A stretch of 64,000 bases of DNA from positions 62,001 to 126,000 of the forward strand of contig DASWCZ010000023.1 in the NCBI GenBank assembly GCA_036395755.1, written 5' to 3'. Positions 59,418 to 64,000 of the stretch are shown here, piece after piece. Source of the stretch: Gp7-AA6 sp036395755 (lineage in GTDB: Bacteria; Acidobacteriota; Thermoanaerobaculia; UBA5066; Gp7-AA6). Each line of letters opens with the position of its first letter. Positions within the stretch are counted from its first letter, which is position 1. The notes beneath the pieces are model-generated. The model was not told the origin of the DNA. It saw only the letters and a list, made by a program, of their open reading frames with translations, and did not search any database. The position numbers and the translations under genes were made by a program.

Positions 59418-60295
59418 GCTGCCGACCTCGTTTTTCCGAGCGACAGCAGACTTCCGGCAAAACCCGCGACCGCTCCCACCGCAGGCAATAGGAGCGCCGT
59501 GGGCAGATCCAGGAACCCGACCCAGAAGAGGGACAGAACCGGGTGCGGCTCGCGCGAGAGCAGGTAGAGAGCGCCGCGATAGGTCGCGTAGAGGAGAAGG
59601 AGGGCAAACGCGCCACCGGCCAACCCTTCAAAAGAGGCGTGGAGCCAGAAGGGGGCGCGGATGGCCGCCTCGGTCGCTCCCATCCGCCGCATGATGTCGA
59701 TCTCGTCTGAGTGCAGATCGAGCGCCAGCCGGACGGCGGACGCGACGGACAGAACGGCGGCAAAGACGAGCAACCCGCCCAGGAAGATGCCCGCTCCGCG
59801 GAGCAGCCGGACGCCGTCGGTGAACTTCTTTGCAAACTCTTCCTCCGATTCGGCGGAGTCCACCCCCGGCCATGCTCGCGCCGCCGCCGCGAGCTTCTGC
59901 GATGCGCGGATGGGGGCCGTCGGTCGCAGCGTGACCTCGATCGTCGGCGGGAAAGGCGCCTCTCCGAGATCGTGGAGAGCGCCCCCGAGGTCGGGGTAAG
60001 CGCGGCGAAATCGTTCGAGGGCCGCCGCGCTCGGCACAATCGTCACCCGGGCGACCCCGGGGTCCTGCACGACCCGGTCCGCCACCGCCCGCGCATCGGC
60101 CGCCGTCTCGAGAGTGAGAATCACGGCGACCGGCTGGCGCGACTCGCCCGCGAGCCGGCCGAGATTCCGCGCCACGAGAGCGAACAATCCGGGAACGTAG
60201 AACGCGAGCGCGATCAGCGCCACGGCGGCCGCGGTGTGACGCGGGCCGCTCTTTGCGATGGCCCAGGCTTCTCCAAAGAGATATCGGGAGTTCAT
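59414..60295 (-). CDS. ftsX: cell-division ABC permease FtsX
   Basis: 293 residues: cytoplasmic N-terminus, helix 1 (AAAVALIALAFYVPGLFAL), a periplasmic domain (DPGVARVTIVPSAAALERF...DLGEAPFPPTIEVTL...GVDSAESEEEFAKKF), then three helices with HSDEIDIMRRMGATEAAIRAPFWLHASFEGLAGG, the FtsX signature. With FtsE it controls peptidoglycan hydrolases at the septum. Unusually it does not overlap ftsE: 156 nt with a dispersed repeat lie between. Confidence 0.9.
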   Translation of the reverse strand: MNSRYLFGEAWAIAKSGPRHTAAAVALIALAFYVPGLFALVARNLGRLAGESRQPVAVILTLETAADARAVADRVVQDPGVARVTIVPSAAALERFRRAYPDLGGALHDLGEAPFPPTIEVTLRPTAPIRASQKLAAAARAWPGVDSAESEEEFAKKFTDGVRLLRGAGIFLGGLLVFAAVLSVASAVRLALDLHSDEIDIMRRMGATEAAIRAPFWLHASFEGLAGGAFALLLLYATYRGALYLLSREPHPVLSLFWVGFLDLPTALLLPAVGAVAGFAGSLLSLGKTRSAA

Positions 60296-60332
60296 CCTTC
60301 ACACCTGCCGTTCCGAGGACCGCCTTCACGCC

Positions 60333-60441
60333 TGTCATTCCGAGGACCGAAGGTCCGAGGAATCTCTTGCCTCACAGGAAGAGACCCCTCGCGGAGCCTG
60401 CCCGGAGCGGCAGCCGAACGGAGAGGTTCCGAGGGATGACA
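60333..60441. repeat. dispersed intergenic repeat between ftsE and ftsX
   Basis: Starts TGTCATTCCGAGGACC and ends TTCCGAGGGATGACAG, so the ends are inverted; an inner GGACCGAAGGTCC hairpin follows the first end. Same class as the element at 62661. Confidence 0.65.
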
Positions 60442-60451
60442 GCCAGGACCA

Positions 60452-61159
60452 CTACCCGGGCAGGAACGGCGCCTCGCGCGCGAGCATCACCTCGCGGGCG
60501 AGGTCGCGATCGCGGAGCTGCCCCTTCTCGATCGTCAGGACTCGCTTTCCCATCCGCCGGATCAGCTCGATGTCGTGCGTCGCCACGAAGACAGTGGTTC
60601 CGCGAATGTTGATTTCCGCGAAAAGCTTCATGATCTCTTCGGACAGCACGGGATCCAGGTTGCCGGTCGGCTCGTCGGCGAGGAGGAGGACCGGCTCGTT
60701 GACGATTGCGAGCGCGATGGCGGCGCGCTGCTGCTCGCCGCCGGAGAGCTCTCCCGGATGCGAATTCATCCGGTGATGCAGGCCGACCCGCTTCAGCGCC
60801 TGGTAGGCGCGCCGCTTCTGCTCCGCGTGGGAGAGGCCGAGAACGCTCTGCACGAAGGAGAGGTTTTCGAAGATCGTCTTGCGACCGATCAGCTTGAAGT
60901 CCTGGAACACGACGCCGAGAGTTCTGCGGAAGTATGGGACCTGCGAGTCCGGCAGGACGGCGATATTCCGCCCGTTGACGAGGATCTGGCCGGAGGTCGG
61001 CAGCTCCTCTCGGAAGAGGAGCTTCAGAAGTGTGGACTTGCCCGCGCCCGACGGGCCCGTCAGGAACACGAACTCGCCGCGCGCCACGTTGAACGAGACG
61101 TCGGAGAGGGCGTGCCGGAAGGGCCCGTAGTCCTTGCAGAGCCGGAAGACCTGGATCAT
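60452..61159 (-). CDS. ftsE: cell-division ATP-binding protein FtsE
   Basis: 235 residues from ATG 61159. Starts MIQVFRLCKDYG; Walker A GPSGAGKST, Q-loop VFQDFKLI, signature LSGGEQQRAAIALAIV, Walker B LLADEPTGNLDP, switch His VATHDIELI, and RVLTIEKGQL. These match FtsE closely. The start overlaps the gatB stop (ATGA). Partner of ftsX downstream. Confidence 0.95.
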   Translation of the reverse strand: MIQVFRLCKDYGPFRHALSDVSFNVARGEFVFLTGPSGAGKSTLLKLLFREELPTSGQILVNGRNIAVLPDSQVPYFRRTLGVVFQDFKLIGRKTIFENLSFVQSVLGLSHAEQKRRAYQALKRVGLHHRMNSHPGELSGGEQQRAAIALAIVNEPVLLLADEPTGNLDPVLSEEIMKLFAEINIRGTTVFVATHDIELIRRMGKRVLTIEKGQLRDRDLAREVMLAREAPFLPG

Positions 61160-62631
61160 TCGAGAGCGCGGGTGAGCGCCTCGCGGACTGTCGCGGGATC
61201 CGCGCGTCCCGCGGTGCGCTTCATGACCTGTCCGACGAACCACGCGAAGGTCTGGATCTTTCCGGATCGGTAGAGCGCCACCTGAGAAGGGTTCTCGCGG
61301 ACCACTTCGGAGACGACCGCGTCGAGCGCCGACGCGTCGGAGATCCGCCCGAGCCCGCGCTCCCTCACGATCTCCGCGGCATCCTCGGCGGAGTCGAGCA
61401 TCGCCACGAAGACGTCCTTCGCCGACGCCGCAGAGATCTCCCCCGCTTCCAGGATGGCGAGAAGACCGGCGAGCCGCTCCGGCAACACCGGGAACGACAG
61501 GGCATCCTCGGGAGAGATCTTCCTCTCGCGCATCCAGCGGAGGACCTCGCCGGTGACCCACACGGCGGAGGTGCGTGGAGACGCGCGGCGTGCCAGCTCC
61601 TCGAAGTAGTCGGCGAGCTCCCGGGTCGATACGAGCGTCTCCGCGTCGCCGGGCGAGATCCCGTACTGCGAGATCAGCCGGGCCCGGCGCGCTCGCGGGA
61701 GCTCCGGCAGAGACCGCGCCGTCTCCTCGATCCAGGCTCGATCGACCACGAGGGCGCCCAGATCGGGCTCCGGGAAGTAGCGATAGTCGTGCGCTTCCTC
61801 CTTGCTCCGCATGAGGACGGTCCGACCCCCGGCGACGTCCCAGAGGCGGGTCTCCTGGGAGATGCGCTCTCCGCGCGCGAGGAGGTCCGCCTGGCGGGCC
61901 GTCTCGTACTCGAGCGCCTTCGCGACAAAGCGGATCGAGTTCAGGTTCTTGATCTCCGCCCGGATCCCGTAAGGCGCGTCCTCGGATGGCCGGACCGACA
62001 CGTTCGCGTCGCAGCGGAGGTTTCCCTTCTCCATGTCGGCGTCGGAGACCCCCGTGTACCGGAGAAGGCGGCGCAGCTCGGTCAGGTATGCCGCGGCCTC
62101 CTCCGGGGCGCGCAGGTCCGGCTCGCTCACGATCTCGACGAGCGGCACCCCGGCGCGGTTCCAGTCCACCAGCGAGAGCGAGCGCGGGACGTCGTCGAAC
62201 GGGTTCTCGTGAAGGAGCTTGCCTGCGTCCTCTTCGAGATGGATGCGGACGAGGCGGATCCTCTTGCGACCGGAAGGAGTGTCGATGTCGATTCCCCCGC
62301 CGGTCGCAAACGGCCGGTCGTACTGCGAGATCTGGTAGCCCTTCGGGAGATCCGGATAGAAGTAGTTCTTCCGAGCGAAACGGGAGTCCTCGTGGACGGT
62401 CGCGCCGACGGCGAGCGCCAGCCGCATCGCGAGGGCCACGGCCTCGCGGTTCAGGACCGGAAGGGTTCCGGGAAAACCGAGACACACGGGACAGGTCGCC
62501 GAATTGGGGGGTGCGCCGACCGTCACCGGGCAGGCGCAGAAGATTTTCGACCTCGTCAGGAGCTGGGCATGGACCTCCAGCCCGATGACCGGGAAAACCC
62601 GCGTTTTCTCAACTGTTTCGGAGGAGGACAC
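61156..62631 (-). CDS. gatB: Asp-tRNA(Asn)/Glu-tRNA(Gln) amidotransferase subunit B
   Basis: 491 residues, GTG start. GatB signatures: VIGLEVHAQLLTRSKIFC, CPVCLGFPGTLPVLN, RKNYFYPDLPKGYQISQYD, IHLEEDAGKLLHE, DWNRAGVPLVEIVSEPDLR, GNLRCDANVSVRP, IKNLNSIRFVAKALEYE, EAHDYRYFPEPDL, then the helical and YqeY tRNA-binding tail domains. Zn-site Cys pair CPVC plus C-x-C upstream are present. It transamidates misacylated tRNAs with GatA and GatC, neither of which is in the window. Confidence 0.96.
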   Translation of the reverse strand: MSSSETVEKTRVFPVIGLEVHAQLLTRSKIFCACPVTVGAPPNSATCPVCLGFPGTLPVLNREAVALAMRLALAVGATVHEDSRFARKNYFYPDLPKGYQISQYDRPFATGGGIDIDTPSGRKRIRLVRIHLEEDAGKLLHENPFDDVPRSLSLVDWNRAGVPLVEIVSEPDLRAPEEAAAYLTELRRLLRYTGVSDADMEKGNLRCDANVSVRPSEDAPYGIRAEIKNLNSIRFVAKALEYETARQADLLARGERISQETRLWDVAGGRTVLMRSKEEAHDYRYFPEPDLGALVVDRAWIEETARSLPELPRARRARLISQYGISPGDAETLVSTRELADYFEELARRASPRTSAVWVTGEVLRWMRERKISPEDALSFPVLPERLAGLLAILEAGEISAASAKDVFVAMLDSAEDAAEIVRERGLGRISDASALDAVVSEVVRENPSQVALYRSGKIQTFAWFVGQVMKRTAGRADPATVREALTRALE

Positions 62632-62660
62632 CGCGAAAAAATTTTAGCATGCGGTGCCCC

Positions 62661-62800
62661 TGTCATCCTGAGCGAAGCGAAGGACCCGACGGCGCAGCCG
62701 TCGTCCCGAGCGAAGCGAGGGATCTCTTCGACTGAGAGAGATCTTCGTCGCTGCGCTCCCAGGACTACGGATTCCTCGTCGCTGCGTCCTCGGAATGACG
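62661..62800. repeat. dispersed intergenic repeat between gatB and pgeF
   Basis: Begins TGTCATCCTGAGCGAAGCG and ends CTGCGTCCTCGGAATGACG; the ends are inverted repeats and two inner copies of CGAGCGAAGCGAGG / CTTCGTCGCTGCG occur. It can fold as a long imperfect hairpin. Similar sequences are scattered through many acidobacterial and other G+C-rich genomes (recall). Confidence 0.75.
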
Positions 62801-62810
62801 GAGCAAAAGC

Positions 62811-63542
62811 GTGGAGAATGCGGACGTGCCGAACGCAGTTTTCGTCGCGATTGATCGCCCGGACGGAGTAATCGCCGCCGTTTCCGAGCGCGGCGCCGCT
62901 CCGCCGGAGACCCCCTCTCCGACCGCCGCCCTCGCCCGGCGGTTCGCCGTTTCCCTCGGGTACCCGGAGCTTCCGATCGTGCGGGCGACCCAGGTCCACG
63001 GCGCGCGGGTCGTGACCGTGGATGAGACCCCCGCCGCCGGCCTGGTCGTAGACGCCGGCGCGTGCGACGCCCTCGTCACGCGGCTCTCCGGCGTCGGTCT
63101 CGCGATCCAGACCGCCGACTGCGTTCCGGTCCTGCTCACCGCTCCGGACGCGGTGGGAGTGGCGCACGCCGGCTGGCGCGGCTCGGCGGCGAACGTCACG
63201 GGCGCCGCGGCCCGGGCTTTCCTCTCGCTCGCTTCCGACCCGGCGCGAGCCCGGGCGTGGCTCGGGACTTCGATCGGCCCGTGCTGCTACGAAGTGGGGG
63301 CGGAGGTCGCCTCGCGCTTCCCACCCCCCTTCACCCGGCCCGCGGCGACGGGGAAATTCTTCCTCGACCTTCGAGGCGTCGTCCGCCGGCAGCTCGAGGA
63401 GGCCGGAATCCGGCCGGAGAGAATCATGCAACCGGGAGGTTGTACTTTCTGCGGCGGTCCGCAATTCGCGTCGTATCGCCGCGATCGGGAGAAGGCCGGC
63501 CGGATGATCGCGCTGGTGGCGCGGTTCGAGCCGGAGCGTTGA
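62811..63542 (+). CDS. pgeF: PgeF/YfiH laccase-domain protein
   Basis: 243 residues. Metal and active residues: His in ATQVHGARVV, Cys in IQTADCVPVLL, and His in GVAHAGWRGS, plus TSIGPCCYEVG, FLDLRGVVRRQLEEAGI and FCGGPQFASYRRD. YfiH members were called polyphenol oxidases; some cleave non-canonical peptidoglycan precursors or act on adenosine. Cytosolic. GTG at 62811 is used; a GTG five codons later is also possible. Preceded by the dispersed repeat, so it may lack an ordinary upstream promoter region. Confidence 0.9.
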   Translation: MENADVPNAVFVAIDRPDGVIAAVSERGAAPPETPSPTAALARRFAVSLGYPELPIVRATQVHGARVVTVDETPAAGLVVDAGACDALVTRLSGVGLAIQTADCVPVLLTAPDAVGVAHAGWRGSAANVTGAAARAFLSLASDPARARAWLGTSIGPCCYEVGAEVASRFPPPFTRPAATGKFFLDLRGVVRRQLEEAGIRPERIMQPGGCTFCGGPQFASYRRDREKAGRMIALVARFEPER

Positions 63543-63633
63543 CTGGGCGCCCGCCGAGCGGGATACTTTTCGCAGCCACTTTCGGCACGTCCCGTTTCGA
63601 TCCCACGATTCATCGTTTTCGAGGAGGAAGGAC

Positions 63634-64000
63634 ATGCGATCAACAACCCCGAATCGGGCGGGTCTTCTTCTCGCCGCGGCTCTCGTGCTCAGCGCTCCCG
63701 TCTTCGCCCAGACGATCGTGGCCGGCAGCTCCAACCCCTTTCTCGCTGGCATGCCGAACGGCTCGACCTGCTGCTCGGGGGATTCTGCTCCCGCGCAGTC
63801 GCCCGTTCTCGCGCCCGGTTCGCTCACGCCTGGCACTTCGCTGACGTTTGCCGTCACGGGCAGCGTCGACCACACCGGCGGGACCCCCACGCTTTCGCCC
63901 GATGGCTCGGGCATCTTCTCGACGCCTTCCAACAACGGGATCTCCGGAGCGAACTGGCCGATCGACGCCCTCGTCGGAGTCTTCCTGGACGCGAGCCAGC
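63634..64000 (+). CDS. secreted protein of unknown function (3' end outside window)
   Basis: ATG 63634 follows a strong Shine-Dalgarno (GAGGAGGAAGG). The visible 122 codons give a signal peptide (RAGLLLAAALVLSAPVFAQ), then GSSNPFLAGMPNGSTCCSGDSAPAQSPV and a beta-rich segment (LTFAVTGSVDHTGGTPTLSPDGSG...ISGANWPIDALVGVFLD). The PDG...P...ALVGxF pattern recalls PA-IL/LecA-like beta sandwiches, a loose resemblance. Many such proteins in this group end in a PEP-CTERM tail; the C-terminus is not visible here. Confidence 0.75.
   Translation, partial: MRSTTPNRAGLLLAAALVLSAPVFAQTIVAGSSNPFLAGMPNGSTCCSGDSAPAQSPVLAPGSLTPGTSLTFAVTGSVDHTGGTPTLSPDGSGIFSTPSNNGISGANWPIDALVGVFLDASQ

Overview
This is a G+C-rich window (mid-60s percent by eye) from a diderm bacterium. 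LpxC, a TonB domain, an OmpA-family protein and an Omp85-like barrel all imply an outer membrane. The gene mix is: a secreted-protein family with Thr-Pro linkers and a C-terminal TPCRxxDTR module, IPTL-type C-terminal sorting tails, NtrYX, FtsEX, YebC-RuvC-DUF4388, and dispersed repeats beginning TGTCATCCTGAGCGAAGCG. This fits Acidobacteriota, perhaps a Thermoanaerobaculia-like lineage. That placement is inference; there is no rRNA gene here. Genes are tightly packed: about fourteen junctions are one- to four-base stop/start overlaps of the NTGA or TGATG type, and several convergent pairs share or nearly share stop codons.

Layout. 1-8629: signal transduction. A multi-HAMP hybrid kinase (5' end outside the window) is coupled to a REC-GAF-kinase-REC-REC protein, followed by two single-domain receivers and a DUF5329 protein. 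8715-8790: tRNA-Lys(CUU). 8861-11224: operon tryptophanase/unknown/ThiS-like protein. 11284-25017: an accessory block of seven secreted proteins around uvrA. Four share a near-identical C-terminal module (15608, 17428, 19466, 22445); two share a near-identical tandem N-terminal domain but carry different C-termini (11284 and 17428); three end in an IPTL-like sorting tail (11284, 23507, 24442). Regulatory-looking palindromes recur upstream of several of them.

25099-40270: a PAS-GGDEF-EAL protein, RimI-like acetyltransferase, MOSC protein, SmpB, LpxC, DUF4390-NtrY-NtrX, glutamate formiminotransferase, a TPR/membrane protein, an RDD protein and NAD synthetase. 40274-50396: a glycosyltransferase, then a long reverse-strand run that reads, in transcription order: small coiled-coil protein, btuF-btuC-btuD-like B12 uptake, accD, folC, dgt, glyA, two membrane proteins. 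It joins cobalamin uptake to folate, one-carbon and dNTP metabolism.

50463-64000: a receiver-like/Ser-Thr kinase/TM/TonB fusion with a decayed TonB tail next to it, yebC-ruvC-DUF4388, two outer-membrane proteins, an AI-2E family permease, gatB-ftsE and ftsX (separated by a dispersed repeat), pgeF, and the start of a secreted protein cut by the window end.

The most distinctive content is the modular secreted-protein block with its shared upstream operator-like element, and the pseudo-receiver/kinase/TonB fusion. No phage, insertion sequence, CRISPR array or classical defence system was seen.
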